Positions 1 through 10,156 of a stretch of 35,678 bases of DNA are shown in pieces (the first letter of the stretch is position 1; the number at the start of each line of letters is the position of its first letter). The position numbers and the translations under genes are program-made. Source of the stretch: Propionibacteriaceae bacterium (GTDB lineage Bacteria; Actinomycetota; Actinomycetes; Propionibacteriales; Propionibacteriaceae); contig JADGPA010000087.1 in assembly GCA_017882685.1 (NCBI GenBank), forward strand, positions 1 through 35,678. The letters are read 5' to 3'. Below the pieces are notes generated by a model. That model was not told the origin of the DNA. It was given only the letters and a program-made list of their open reading frames with translations, and made no database searches.

Positions 1-34
1 GCGTACGGAGACCCGCACGGGATTTACCGAGCAT
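1..34 (-). CDS. N-terminus of a protein, probably the substrate-binding protein of the adjacent sugar ABC transporter (truncated by window edge)
   Basis: Reverse-strand ATG at 34 (MLGKSRAGLRT...) preceded by an AAAGGA Shine-Dalgarno; position immediately downstream of two permeases. Identity is inferred from operon context. Confidence 0.5.
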   Translation of the reverse strand, partial: MLGKSRAGLRT

Positions 35-112
35 GATGGGTAGTTCCTTTCGTTTGGTCGGCTCCGACACTGGATCCGACTGGTGTTGTTGGGGCGAGCC
101 CCGGTTCCTGTT

Positions 113-1168
113 TCACGAGGTCTTTGTTGGGGTGGTAGCCGGGGCCGGTTTGACCCTTCGGGACTGCACCCAGTTCATGACGCTGCCGGCGATCACCGAG
201 AGCACCAGCAGGACGCCGGTGATGATGCTGACAACGTCGGAGGTGATGTTCACCAGCTGCAGGGCCTTCGACAGCACGCCGATCAGCAGGACGCCGGCGA
301 CGACGCCGTGCAGCGCGCCGCGTCCACCGAAGACAGAGACGCCGCCGAGCACGACCGCAGCGATCACCTGCAGCTCCATGCCGGTGGCGTTGTCGCCGCG
401 GGCGGAGGTGTAGTAGAGCGCGTAGTAGATGCCGGAAAGGGCTGCCATGAGGCCCGAGAGCACGAACAGGATCAGCCGGGTGCGTTCGGCGTCGACGCCG
501 GAGAAGACGGCGGCGTCCTTGCTCAGGCCGATGGCGAACACACCGCGACCGAACGGGGTGAAGTGCACCATGACCGCGAAAGCGGCAAGGAGGACGACGA
601 ACAGGATCATCACGGTCGGGACTCCGGTGGTGCCGATCTTGGACTTGATCAGGATGGTCCACCACTTGTCGAAGCTGGTGATCGCTGTCGTACCCAGCAG
701 CCCGACGGCGATGCCGCGGTAGAGCGCGAGGGTACCGATGGTCACGGCCAGGGCGGGTAGCCCGATCCGGGTGATCAGCAGGCCGTTGACCAGGCCACCG
801 GCCGCGCCGACGAGCAGGGCGATCAGCGCTGCGACGGGGATGCCGAGCCCGGCCTGCGAGCACAGCCCGACGGTGACGCTGCTCAGGCCGACCATCGAGC
901 CGACGGAGAGGTCGATGTCGCCGGTGATCATGACCGGCGCCATGGCGAGGGCGATGAACAGGAGCGGGGTGATGTCGAAGAGCAGGTATCCCATGGTGAC
1001 CGGCGTTGCGAACTTCGGTACGCGCGCCGAGGCGGTGATGAGCACGACGACCAGCAGGAAGATGATCGCCATTTCACGCGTGAACAGGAGCCGGCGCCAC
1101 GCCGGTCGGCCATGGTTGGCGTACGTGCGTTCGGCGGCGGCAGGCTCAGCCGCGGTAAGCAAGGTCAT
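113..1168 (-). CDS. Sugar ABC transporter permease (RbsC/RhaQ/LsrD-like)
   Basis: Start MTLLTAAEP at 1168 overlaps the upstream permease stop; BPD_transp_2-type motif GDIDLSVGSMVGLSS and multiple TM segments. Confidence 0.9.
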   Translation of the reverse strand: MTLLTAAEPAAAERTYANHGRPAWRRLLFTREMAIIFLLVVVLITASARVPKFATPVTMGYLLFDITPLLFIALAMAPVMITGDIDLSVGSMVGLSSVTVGLCSQAGLGIPVAALIALLVGAAGGLVNGLLITRIGLPALAVTIGTLALYRGIAVGLLGTTAITSFDKWWTILIKSKIGTTGVPTVMILFVVLLAAFAVMVHFTPFGRGVFAIGLSKDAAVFSGVDAERTRLILFVLSGLMAALSGIYYALYYTSARGDNATGMELQVIAAVVLGGVSVFGGRGALHGVVAGVLLIGVLSKALQLVNITSDVVSIITGVLLVLSVIAGSVMNWVQSRRVKPAPATTPTKTS

Positions 1169-2193
1169 GCTGCGTCCCTCTCTGCCACGAGGCGTTTGGC
1201 CTGGCGGTTGGCCAGCACCCGGTCGAGGATGATGGCGCCGATGATGAGCGCGCCGGTTACGGCCCGTTGCCAGAAGTCGGGAATGCCGAGGATCGGAAGG
1301 CAACGGTTGATGGTGAGGAGCAGGTAGGCGCCGAAGACCGCGCCGAGGACGGTGCCGCTGCCGCCGACGATGGCGACACCGCCGATCACTGCCGCACCGA
1401 TCGCCTGGAGTTCGAAGCCGTCACCCACCTGGGAGTTGATCGTCCCGTAGCGGGCTGCGAACAGCACCCCGCCGAGCCCGGACGCTGCACCACTGGCGAC
1501 GAAGGCGATCAGGACCCGCTTGGTCTTGGCTAGGCCGTAGAGCTCAGCGGCATCGGGGTCGGAGCCGATCGCGTAGAACTCACGTCCCCCGCGGGTGTTG
1601 GCCATGTACCAGGCCACAACCACAAGGATCACAACGGCGATGATGGTCAGCACGGGGATGCTGAGGATCTGCTGGGTGCCCAGGTTGAGGAAATCGTCGG
1701 GCATGTCGGAGGCGTTGATCCGGTTGCTGCCGGTCCAGGCGACGTTGATGCCGCGGAACGCGTAGAGGGTGCCGAGGGTGATCACCATCGCCGGCACCTT
1801 GCCGAAAGCGATCAGCGCACCGTTGACGAGTCCGAGGAGGCCGCCGAAGCCGATTCCAACGAGGAACATCAGCGGCACGGGGAAGCCGGGGAACGCAACG
1901 AAGAGGGTGCCGACCAGGTAGGCGCTGAGCCCGACGATCGAGCCGACCGACAGGTCCACGCTGCGGGTGATGATCACAACGGCCTGGCCGATCGCGACAA
2001 CTGCGACGATCGATGGCGTCAGCAGCAGGTCGCGCCAGCCGTCCGAGCTGAAGAGGAACCCGGGGTTCTTGAAAGTGGTTGCAAGCACGACGAGCGCAAG
2101 GGCAAGGAAGATCCCGGTCTCACGGGAGCTGACGAGTGACCACAACCGTGAGCCGAGGCCGACCCGGTCCGTTGTGGCGGTAGCGGCGCTCAT
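1165..2193 (-). CDS. Sugar ABC transporter permease (RbsC/RhaP/LsrC-like)
   Basis: Start MSAATATTDRV at 2193; motif RSVDLSVGSIVGLSAYLVG; overlaps the neighbouring gene. Confidence 0.9.
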   Translation of the reverse strand: MSAATATTDRVGLGSRLWSLVSSRETGIFLALALVVLATTFKNPGFLFSSDGWRDLLLTPSIVAVVAIGQAVVIITRSVDLSVGSIVGLSAYLVGTLFVAFPGFPVPLMFLVGIGFGGLLGLVNGALIAFGKVPAMVITLGTLYAFRGINVAWTGSNRINASDMPDDFLNLGTQQILSIPVLTIIAVVILVVVAWYMANTRGGREFYAIGSDPDAAELYGLAKTKRVLIAFVASGAASGLGGVLFAARYGTINSQVGDGFELQAIGAAVIGGVAIVGGSGTVLGAVFGAYLLLTINRCLPILGIPDFWQRAVTGALIIGAIILDRVLANRQAKRLVAERDAA

Positions 2194-3704
2194 GCGACTT
2201 CCTCGGATGCGTGGGTGGCTGCGAACATCACGTTCTCCGCGGTCGCATCTACCCGGTCGATGGTTGCGGTCAGGTGGCCTTCCCGCATGACGAGCACACG
2301 GTCGGCCATGCCCAGCACTTCGGGCAGTTCTGAGGAGATCATCAGGATGGCGAGGCCCAGGCCGGCCAGCTCGGACATCATCCGGTGCACTTCGGATTTG
2401 GTGCCCACGTCGATGCCGCGGGTGGGTTCGTCGATGATCAGCACCTTGGGGTTGGCAGCCAGCCACTTGGCCAGCACCACCTTCTGCTGGTTGCCTCCCG
2501 ACAGCGTGCCGACCACAGAGTCCAGCGCTGCGGTCTTGACCTCGAGCTTGCGCGCCCAGATCTGGGCTTCGGTGTTCTCACGCCGGACGGTGACCAGTCC
2601 GAAGCGGGTCAGGGTGTCACGGATCGCGTCGGTGATGTTGCTGGCGACTGTCGCGTCAACAACGAGGCCCTGCTTGCGCCGGTCCTCCGGGACGAGCGCG
2701 ACGCCGGCCTTCATGGCGATGCTCGGGCTGCGTCCGGCGAGCAACTTGGAGTCAACGGAGACGGTGCCGCTCGCGTAGGGGTCGACACCGAAGATCGCCC
2801 GGGCCACCTCGCTGCGGCCGGCCCCGACCAGGCCGGCAAGGGCGACGATCTCGCCCGAGCGGACGGTGAAGCTGATGTCGTGGAAGACGCCGGGCTGGGT
2901 GAGGTTGGTGACCTCGAGCAGCGGGCGTCCGACCTCCGCCACCTGCTTGGGGAACAACTCCTTGACGTCGCGGCCCACCATGCGGCGCACGATCTCTGCG
3001 ACGGAGGTGTCGACGATCGCGTCGGTGGAGATGTAGGTGCCGTCGCGCATCACCGTGACGGTGTCGCAGAGGGCGAAGACCTCGTCGAAGCGGTGGCTGA
3101 TGAACATCAGCGCCCTGCCCTCGTCGCGCAGGCTGCGGGCGACGGCGAACAGCCGGTCCACCTCGACGCCCGAAAGGGCGGCGGTGGGCTCGTCCATGAT
3201 CAGGGCCCGGGCGTCCAGGGAGATGGCCTTGGCGATCTCGATGATCTGCTGGTCGGCGATCGAGAGGCCCTCGGCGGGACGGTCGGGGTCGATCCGGACG
3301 CCGAGGCGCTCCATCAGCTGGAGCACTTCTGCACGCATCGCGGCTTTGTCGATGCGGCCGAAGCGGCCGGTGGGCTGGCGTCCCATGAAGACGTTCTCTG
3401 TGACCGAGAGGTCGGGGAAGAGGGTCGGCTCCTGGTAGATCACCGCGATGCCGGCGGACTTGGCCTCGGCCGTGGTGCGGAAGTCCACAGCCTTGCCGTC
3501 GAACTGGAAGGTGCCGGTGTCGCGCTGGTACAGCCCGGCCATGATCTTCACGAGCGTGGACTTGCCGGCGCCGTTCTCACCGACCACAGCGTGGATGGAG
3601 TGGGCGCGCAGGGCCAGGTCGGCATTGCGCAGCGCCACCACTGCCCCGAAGCTCTTGGACACTCCCTTGAGTTCGAGTACCGGGGTCGCGTCGTTGCTTT
3701 GCAC
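2190..3704 (-). CDS. Sugar ABC transporter ATP-binding protein with two ATPase domains (RbsA/RhaT/LsrA-like)
   Basis: Walker A GENGAGKST, second-domain signature LSGGNQQKVVLAKWL, IDEPTRGIDVG. GTG at 3704 is preferred because it follows GGAGG and the ATG at 3734 lies inside a LacI-like operator. Confidence 0.93.
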   Translation of the reverse strand: MQSNDATPVLELKGVSKSFGAVVALRNADLALRAHSIHAVVGENGAGKSTLVKIMAGLYQRDTGTFQFDGKAVDFRTTAEAKSAGIAVIYQEPTLFPDLSVTENVFMGRQPTGRFGRIDKAAMRAEVLQLMERLGVRIDPDRPAEGLSIADQQIIEIAKAISLDARALIMDEPTAALSGVEVDRLFAVARSLRDEGRALMFISHRFDEVFALCDTVTVMRDGTYISTDAIVDTSVAEIVRRMVGRDVKELFPKQVAEVGRPLLEVTNLTQPGVFHDISFTVRSGEIVALAGLVGAGRSEVARAIFGVDPYASGTVSVDSKLLAGRSPSIAMKAGVALVPEDRRKQGLVVDATVASNITDAIRDTLTRFGLVTVRRENTEAQIWARKLEVKTAALDSVVGTLSGGNQQKVVLAKWLAANPKVLIIDEPTRGIDVGTKSEVHRMMSELAGLGLAILMISSELPEVLGMADRVLVMREGHLTATIDRVDATAENVMFAATHASEEVA

Positions 3705-3720
3705 CGGGCCTCCATTTGTG

Positions 3721-3747
3721 TTGAAACGTTCCATACGAACGATTCAA
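3721..3747. promoter_or_regulatory. Putative LacI-family operator upstream of the ABC transporter operon
   Basis: TTGAAACGTTC-CATAC-GAACGATTCAA: 11-bp inverted repeat with one mismatch, between the LacI gene and the ABC operon. Confidence 0.6.
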
Positions 3748-3773
3748 GACACTACGGATCAGCAGGCTTGCTG

Positions 3774-4820
3774 TCAACCCTTTCGGGCCTTGCGACGCTG
3801 TGTCGAACGGCGCACAACCAGCTGCGGAGTGAACCGGATCGATTCGTGGCGGTGGGGTGCGGACCCGTCCGCAGCCTCGATCTCGCCCACCAGCAATTCA
3901 GCGGACTTGCGGCCGATGTCCTCGCGGGGCTGACGCACGGAGGACAGCGGGACGGCGGCAGCCGCGGCAAAGGCGATGTCGTCGTAGCCGATGATCGCCA
4001 TGTCCTCAGGTACGCGCAGGCCAGCGGTGACGAAGCCCTGCAGCAGCCCGATCGCGATCAGGTCGTTGGCTGCGAAGACCGCCGTGGGCCGTTCAGGCTC
4101 GGGCAGCGCCGCGATCTCCCCGGCGCTGCTCACTCCCGCCTCCAGACTGGTGGTCGGCGTGCTCACCACCAGGAGGGACGCGTCCCCGCCGGCCTGTTCC
4201 ACGGCCAGCTCTGCGCCGCGGCGCCGGTCCCGGACCTGGGCGAGCACACTCGGGCCGCCGACGAAAGCGAGGCGCCGGTGGCCCTGGTCAAGCAGGTGCT
4301 GTCCGGCGAGGCGTCCGCCGGCGACGTCGTCGACGCCGACAGAGCAGTAGTCGGTGCCGTTGCCTGCGCGGTCGACGATCACGACCGGGATGCCGCGCTG
4401 GCGCAGCCGGTGCACCCACTCGGCGCTGTCGCCGATAGGCGCGAACAGCACCCCCCCGACCCGTTGCTGCTCGAAGCGTTCGAGCAGGGTCAGTTCCCGG
4501 TCCAGGTTCGAGTCACTGTTGCCCACCTGCACCGAGTACTGCCCGGAGTAGAGCAGGTCCTCCGCGCCCTTGACGACGTCGGTGAAGAACGGGTTGGCGA
4601 TATCCATGACCACCATGCCGATCGAGCGGCTGCGTCCTGCCCGGAGCTGGCGGGCGGATTCGTTGGGCACCCAGCCGAGCTTGTCGATGGCCTGCTCCAC
4701 GCGTTGCCGGGTGGCCTCGGAGACGCGGTCGGGGGAATTCATTACGTTGGAGACAGTGCCCACAGACACCTTCGCGAGCACAGCGACATCACGCATACTC
4801 ACCGAGCTCTTCGGTCCCAT
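3774..4820 (-). CDS. LacI-family transcriptional regulator
   Basis: N-terminal HTH MRDVAVLAKVSVGTVSNVMNSPDRVSEATRQRVEQAIDKLGWVPNESARQLR; periplasmic-binding-like C-terminal domain. Confidence 0.95.
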   Translation of the reverse strand: MGPKSSVSMRDVAVLAKVSVGTVSNVMNSPDRVSEATRQRVEQAIDKLGWVPNESARQLRAGRSRSIGMVVMDIANPFFTDVVKGAEDLLYSGQYSVQVGNSDSNLDRELTLLERFEQQRVGGVLFAPIGDSAEWVHRLRQRGIPVVIVDRAGNGTDYCSVGVDDVAGGRLAGQHLLDQGHRRLAFVGGPSVLAQVRDRRRGAELAVEQAGGDASLLVVSTPTTSLEAGVSSAGEIAALPEPERPTAVFAANDLIAIGLLQGFVTAGLRVPEDMAIIGYDDIAFAAAAAVPLSSVRQPREDIGRKSAELLVGEIEAADGSAPHRHESIRFTPQLVVRRSTQRRKARKG

Positions 4821-4919
4821 GACTCTCCCAGTCCGTCGTTGGTCACGATTAGATCACAAAATCGATTCATTGAACCGTCTCAGTTGTGATCCGATCGTTA
4901 TCTTCGCCAGGCCCGAAGT

Positions 4920-4990
4920 GGGGACGGTTCCCATCCCGGTTCACCAAGCCGGTCCGGCTCGAATCGGGGACGGTTCCTCTTCCCGTTCAG
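4920..4990. repeat. Two imperfect direct copies of a GGGGACGGTTCC-containing unit (REP-like)
   Basis: GGGGACGGTTCCCATCCCGGTTCA at 4920 and GGGGACGGTTCCTCTTCCCGTTCA at 4966, start-to-start 46 bp. Confidence 0.6.
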
Positions 4991-5073
4991 CTGCGGGTCG
5001 AAGTCTGACAACTCGGAACGGCGGGGTGCGGACGGGGTGACTCGATAGAGTTGCCCGGTCCTCGAACCCAGGA

Positions 5074-6519
5074 GTGCCCGTGTCGGATCTCGCCAGCACC
5101 GCATCGTCCATCTACACCCAGGCCCTCGGGGTGATCGAGGCCGTCGAGCCCCGCATCGCCGCGGCCACGCGCGCCGAACTCGCCGACCAGCGGGCGTCGC
5201 TGAAGCTGATCGCCAGCGAGAACTATGCGTCCCTGCCCGTGCTGATGACCATGGGTACCTGGTTGAGCGACAAGTATGCCGAGGGCACCGTCGGGCACCG
5301 TTTCTACGCGGGATGTGCGAACATCGACACCGTCGAATCGGTCGCTGCCGAGCACGCCAGGGAACTCTTCGGCGCCGAGTACGCCTACGTACAGCCCCAC
5401 TCCGGCATCGACGCCAACCTTGTGGCCTACTGGGCGATCCTCTCCCACCGGGTCGAGACGCCGACGCTGGAACGCCTCGGCGCCAAGACGGTCAACGACC
5501 TCACCGAGGACGACTGGGAGAGCCTGCGGGCCACATTCAACGCCCAGCGCGTGATGGGCATGAGCCTTGACGCCGGCGGCCACCTCACCCATGGCTTCCG
5601 CCACAACATCTCCGGCAAGATGTTCCGCCAGCACTCCTATGGCACGAACCCGGAGAGCGGCCTGATCGACTACGACAAGCTGCTGGCCGACGCACGCGAG
5701 TTCAAGCCGCTGATCCTCGTCGCCGGCTACTCGGCCTACCCGCGCCGGGTGGACTTCGCGAAGATGCGCGACATCGCCGACGCCGTGGGTGCCACCCTCT
5801 TCGTCGACATGGCGCACTTCGCCGGCCTTGTGGCGGGCAAGGTATTCACCGGCGAGGAGAACCCGATCCCCTACGCCGACGTCGTCGCGACAACCACCCA
5901 CAAGTCGCTGCGCGGCCCTCGCGGGGGCCTGGTCCTGGCGACGCAGGAGTACGCCTCCGCCGTCGACCGTGGCTGCCCGATGGTGCTGGGTGGTCCGCTC
6001 GGCCACGTGATGGCTGCCAAGGCCGTCGCCCTCGCCGAAGCACGCCAGCCCGCCTTCCAGGCGTACGCCCAAGCCGTGGCAGACAACGCCAAGACTCTTG
6101 CGGAAGGCCTGCTGAAGCGCGGCGTCACCCTGGTGACCGGCGGCACCGACAACCACCTGGTGCTGCTCGACGTCAGCTCCTTCGGCCTCACCGGACGGCA
6201 GGCTGAGTCGGCCCTGCTCGATTCGGGCATCGTCACCAACCGCAACTCGGTGCCGAACGACCCCAACGGCGCCTGGTACACCACCGGCGTCCGCATCGGG
6301 ACGCCGGCGCTGACCACCCGCGGCTTCGGCGCGGCCGAGTTCGATCGGGTGGCAGAGCTGATCACCAACGTGCTGAAGAACACCACGCCGGTCGCAACCG
6401 CTGCCGGCTCACCCGGCAAGGCGAAGTACATCCTCGCCGCAGGGACGGCCGAACGTACCCACGCCGCTGCCGCCGAACTGCTGGACGCGTACCCGCTGTA
6501 CCCGGGCCTGGAGCTCTAG
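5074..6519 (+). CDS. glyA: Serine hydroxymethyltransferase
   Basis: GTG start after [16 protein letters not shown]-lysine motif [34 protein letters not shown]. Confidence 0.96.
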   Translation: MPVSDLASTASSIYTQALGVIEAVEPRIAAATRAELADQRASLKLIASENYASLPVLMTMGTWLSDKYAEGTVGHRFYAGCANIDTVESVAAEHARELFGAEYAYVQPHSGIDANLVAYWAILSHRVETPTLERLGAKTVNDLTEDDWESLRATFNAQRVMGMSLDAGGHLTHGFRHNISGKMFRQHSYGTNPESGLIDYDKLLADAREFKPLILVAGYSAYPRRVDFAKMRDIADAVGATLFVDMAHFAGLVAGKVFTGEENPIPYADVVATTTHKSLRGPRGGLVLATQEYASAVDRGCPMVLGGPLGHVMAAKAVALAEARQPAFQAYAQAVADNAKTLAEGLLKRGVTLVTGGTDNHLVLLDVSSFGLTGRQAESALLDSGIVTNRNSVPNDPNGAWYTTGVRIGTPALTTRGFGAAEFDRVAELITNVLKNTTPVATAAGSPGKAKYILAAGTAERTHAAAAELLDAYPLYPGLEL

Positions 6520-6536
6520 CCGCCACGATTTGGACA

Positions 6537-6588
6537 ATGGGGACAGTTCGAGACGGCTGATCCGCCCGAAGGCTTGAACCGTCCCCAT
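6537..6588. repeat. Inverted repeat/hairpin downstream of glyA built from the GGGGACNGTTC motif (possible terminator)
   Basis: ATGGGGACAGTTC (6537-6549) pairs with GAACCGTCCCCAT (6576-6588), one mismatch. Confidence 0.6.
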
Positions 6589-6723
6589 CGGTCGAGGCGA
6601 CGTACACAATCGCTGCCGCAGCCGGGGCTCTGCCTCGACGCAGGTCTGTGTCGTGTCAACGGCTGGTGACGGTCATCGCGGCCCGATCGCTCAACGCTTC
6701 CGGCGGGGTGAACGACAAGCCCA

Positions 6724-7437
6724 CTACCAGGTCGGGGTAAGGCAGACCTTCTTCGCCGAAGTACTGAAAGTCTTCTCTACTGCGTCGCCGCCAAGGTCCT
6801 GAACGAGTGCTCCATTGATGAACGCTCCATAACACGGCGCAGTCGGTTTGGCATCGATATCAGACACGGTATTGAAGCGCACATACGAGGTGTCCCTGCT
6901 CTGGGTGAAGGACTTCATGTTCTTCACCGAGTACGTCGACTTGAACGTCGCCTGATTCCGATCCGAGCACGTTGGCCAGAAGCCCACCCCCACCGAGAAG
7001 GGCACCCCGACGGAGAAGCTTGGATTCAGATTGCAGGAGTACCCGGTCCAGTGCTGCGCCACTGTCAGGCCGTCAGCCGTCCCGGCGCTGTAGCACCCGG
7101 AGTAGGACGAGTAGTTCTTGTAGGTGACGACCAGGTTCGGCTTGGCGACGGTCGGCTGTGAGATGACGTACTTGATGTGGGTCGCTCCCGACCAGAGAAT
7201 GCTCTGCTTCACGGTGGTGTATGTGACCTTGCCGGTCAAAGCGAAGTACACACATGTACCCAGCGATGGAATGGTCGACGACCATGAAAGGCTGAACGAG
7301 TCCGATTGTGCTCCGGGGGCGGACGCCGGAGGAGCAGTTGGGACCAAGAACGAGGCCCCCACCCCGGCGATCGTCGCAGCTTCGGCAGCGAACCGACAAA
7401 TGATCCAGCTGGTGGGCGATGGTTGCGACGCGAGCAT
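6724..7437 (-). CDS. Putative secreted Cys-rich protein of unknown function
   Basis: ATG at 7437 preceded by GGAG; hydrophobic N-terminus and candidate AxA-like cleavage region (PPASAPGAQ); six Cys in the predicted mature part. Confidence 0.65.
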   Translation of the reverse strand: MLASQPSPTSWIICRFAAEAATIAGVGASFLVPTAPPASAPGAQSDSFSLSWSSTIPSLGTCVYFALTGKVTYTTVKQSILWSGATHIKYVISQPTVAKPNLVVTYKNYSSYSGCYSAGTADGLTVAQHWTGYSCNLNPSFSVGVPFSVGVGFWPTCSDRNQATFKSTYSVKNMKSFTQSRDTSYVRFNTVSDIDAKPTAPCYGAFINGALVQDLGGDAVEKTFSTSAKKVCLTPTW

Positions 7438-7490
7438 GGGAAACTCCAACGAAAGAGGCGATCGTTGGCAGCCTGGACCGGGAGGACGAG

Positions 7491-8243
7491 ATGGCCGAGA
7501 AGCGGACGCGGGAGGCCTACATCCTCGACCGGCTGGCCCGCGACGGCAGCCTTTCGGTATCCGCGCTCTCCCACGACCTCGGCGTCTCCGAGGTGACGGT
7601 CCGCGCGAACCTGCGCGACCTCGAGGGACGCGGCCTGCTGTCGCGCACCCACGGCGGCGCACAGGCCAGCAGCTTCGGTTCGGTGCTTGAACGCCAGCGC
7701 CACAACGCACCCGAGAAGGAACGCATCGCCCAGGCCGCAGCTGCCCTGGTCGCCGACGGCGACTCCATCATGATCGAGGCCGGCACCACCACAGCGGCTG
7801 TGATCCGCCACCTGACCGGACGCACCGGGGTGCAGGTGGTCACCAACTCAACGCTGGCCTTCGCGGCAGCCCGGCTCAACCCTGCGCTGCGGCTGCTCCT
7901 CACCGGCGGACAGTTCCACGCCGAGTCCGAATCGCTGGTGGGCTACGGCGCGCTGCGCACAGTCGCCGACTTCAACGTGCGGCGGGCGTTCATCGGCACC
8001 GACGGCTTCACCGCGGAGCGTGGCCTCACCACCCAGTTCGCAGACGGCGCGGACGTGATCCGGGCCATGCACGCCCGCGCCGAGGAGACCTGGCTGCTGG
8101 CAGACTCCTCCAAGTACGGACGGGCCGGCTTCGTCACCGTCCTGCCGTTGCCGGAGCTCACCGGCGTGATCACCGACGCCGGGATCGGCGAGGAGTCCGC
8201 GGAGGCCCTGCGGGACGCCGGCATCCAGGTCGTCCTCGCCTGA
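7491..8243 (+). CDS. DeoR/GlpR-family transcriptional regulator
   Basis: GGGAGG RBS, start MAEKRTREAYILDRLARDGSLSVSALSHDLGVSEVTVRANLRDLEGRGLLSRTHGGA; DeoRC-like sugar-phosphate sensor domain. Confidence 0.93.
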   Translation: MAEKRTREAYILDRLARDGSLSVSALSHDLGVSEVTVRANLRDLEGRGLLSRTHGGAQASSFGSVLERQRHNAPEKERIAQAAAALVADGDSIMIEAGTTTAAVIRHLTGRTGVQVVTNSTLAFAAARLNPALRLLLTGGQFHAESESLVGYGALRTVADFNVRRAFIGTDGFTAERGLTTQFADGADVIRAMHARAEETWLLADSSKYGRAGFVTVLPLPELTGVITDAGIGEESAEALRDAGIQVVLA

Positions 8244-8276
8244 TCTCGCGATTGGTTCCTCGCCCCGGCGAAACAA

Positions 8277-9968
8277 TCAGCGGCTGAACAGCGATCCCTG
8301 CACGGTCGTGACGAAGTTCGCCAGTGACGCGCCCAGGTCCTTCAGCTGCCAGCCCTCCGGCCCGTGGTACCAGTCCAGGTCGGTGGAGTCGTCCTCTGCG
8401 TCGTCGTCTGCCGCAGCGACGGCCTGTAGCCACCGGTCCTTGCCGCCGATCACGATGGCGTAGGGAAGGATCGACGACAGCTGCGCGAGTCCCTTGCCGG
8501 CCGGCAGCGTGTCCACCGGCTGGGTGAGCAGGCTGCCGCGCAGCGCGTCCAGCCCACCGAGGACTGCTGTGCCGGACGCCGTCCGGGCCGGCATCTCCTG
8601 CGCGACGAACAGCACGCCGAGCGCGAGGGCAACCAGCGCGAGGCCCGCAAGGCCGAAGTGGGTGAAGGCCGCCAGCAGCACGGTGATCACCACGGCTGCA
8701 CCGAGGGCGACCCAGCCGATGAGGCTCCAGCGGTTGCGGGTGGCATCGGGACGCCGGGCGAACCAGCCGCGGGCAACGACTTCGTCGTACAGCTCGGACT
8801 GGATCTTCCCGATCACTGCCGCGACGCTGCCGGCGAGGTTGGACACCTTCACCGGTTCGCCCTGCACCGGCGCGACAGCATCAAGCAGGGTGTGCTCGTA
8901 GGCCAGCAGCGGGTCGCTGCTGGTGAGGCGGGCGAACGTCCACTCGGTGGGCGCGTGCGGCGATGCCGGGGCCAGCTCCGTGATCCGCAAGTGGCCGCGG
9001 ACGGACAGGTCGAGCAGGGTCGCGGTCACGTCGATCGGGTCGACCCGCTCGTCCACGACCGTGCCGACCTCGCCGGGACGGATGCCGTCCAGCACCCGGA
9101 ACTCGCTCTGGTTGGGCCCGATCGGGTGGAACTCGGCCACAGGGGTCGGCGCCAGGCCGACGCCGGAGTCACTGCCGAGGCGACGGTGCGCAGCCCACAG
9201 GGCGAGGCCACCGAGCAAGAGCAGGCCGGCGGCGATTCCCAGCGGGAGCGGCTCGGCGGAGAACGCGCGATCCAGCGTCCACACCTCGCGCAGGTCCTGG
9301 TTCACCGCGACGGCGCTCGTGGGGAAGCGGACGATGGCGACGACCACTTCACCCGCGGCCCGCGCCTCGTCGTGGAAGATGGGGCTGCGAGCCGTGGCGG
9401 TGCCACCGCCGTAGTAGGTGCAGGTTCCGGGGGTGTCCGGAGCGCCGGCCGCGCAGTCCACCGAGGTGAACAGGGCTGGCACGGCGACAGTGGCGTCGAA
9501 GGTCACCACCGGCAGGTTCAGGCCCTGCAGCAGCGGCCACTGGACGGTGGTGGTGTCGCCGTCCGTGGCGATCGCCGCACCGTGCACGACGTAGCTGAGC
9601 ACCACCGGGTCGGTCGCGCCGGCGCTGGGAATGCTGAGCGTGGTGGACCGCGGGCCGACGGTGGTCTTCACGTCGAGGGCCCTGGTGCCGGCCGTGGCCG
9701 TGACATCGGTGATCTGGTAGCGGTACTCCATGTTGTCGCGTGTGCGCGTGACGGTGCTGAGGCGCTGCTCGATCGCGTCGGGAGCACCGCCGCCGAAGGT
9801 CATCGTCGCCTTCACGGCGAGGGTGCCGTCAGCATTGATCGTTGCGGCGACGGCGTAGGTCTTCACCGCATCAGCAGCCCGTGCCGTCGGCGCGAGGAAA
9901 GCCAGCAGCCCTAGGGCGAGGGCGGCGATCGCCGCAAGCCGTTGACGACCGGTCACATTCGATGCCAT
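8277..9968 (-). CDS. DUF2207-type membrane protein with signal peptide
   Basis: Signal peptide (LAAIAALALGLLAFLAPTARA), extracytoplasmic beta-rich domain, TM segments, C-terminal layout typical of DUF2207 proteins. Confidence 0.75.
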   Translation of the reverse strand: MASNVTGRQRLAAIAALALGLLAFLAPTARAADAVKTYAVAATINADGTLAVKATMTFGGGAPDAIEQRLSTVTRTRDNMEYRYQITDVTATAGTRALDVKTTVGPRSTTLSIPSAGATDPVVLSYVVHGAAIATDGDTTTVQWPLLQGLNLPVVTFDATVAVPALFTSVDCAAGAPDTPGTCTYYGGGTATARSPIFHDEARAAGEVVVAIVRFPTSAVAVNQDLREVWTLDRAFSAEPLPLGIAAGLLLLGGLALWAAHRRLGSDSGVGLAPTPVAEFHPIGPNQSEFRVLDGIRPGEVGTVVDERVDPIDVTATLLDLSVRGHLRITELAPASPHAPTEWTFARLTSSDPLLAYEHTLLDAVAPVQGEPVKVSNLAGSVAAVIGKIQSELYDEVVARGWFARRPDATRNRWSLIGWVALGAAVVITVLLAAFTHFGLAGLALVALALGVLFVAQEMPARTASGTAVLGGLDALRGSLLTQPVDTLPAGKGLAQLSSILPYAIVIGGKDRWLQAVAAADDDAEDDSTDLDWYHGPEGWQLKDLGASLANFVTTVQGSLFSR

Positions 9969-10156
9969 TCCGGCTCCTGTTCGCTGGCGCAAAGGTCAGT
10001 GCACTCCCGCCGCACGGCCTTGGCCGAGCAGGCAGGACACACACTAGTGCCGCTGCGCCCCCGCACCAGAGGGGCGGGCGCCGATTCCGGGCCCGGGTTT
10101 TGTGCGCAGCGGCCGGGTACTGCCGCTGGGGCCCGGGTTGCAACTAGGCTGCCCGC

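Noticed and set aside
2385-4889. 834-aa plus-strand ORF
   Set aside because: Antisense to the ABC ATPase and LacI genes, which have unmistakable family motifs; composition typical of high-GC shadow ORFs.
4987-6156. 389-aa minus-strand ORF
   Set aside because: Antisense to glyA; no family motifs.
7438-7710. N-terminal extension of the secreted-protein ORF (6724..7710)
   Set aside because: Overlaps the DeoR coding region; the ATG at 7437 has a GGAG RBS and begins a signal-peptide-like sequence.
10089-10139. GGGCCCGGGTT direct repeat (10089 and 10129) upstream of the metallopeptidase
   Set aside because: Short GC-only motif expected by chance in this composition; no further copies or structure noticed.
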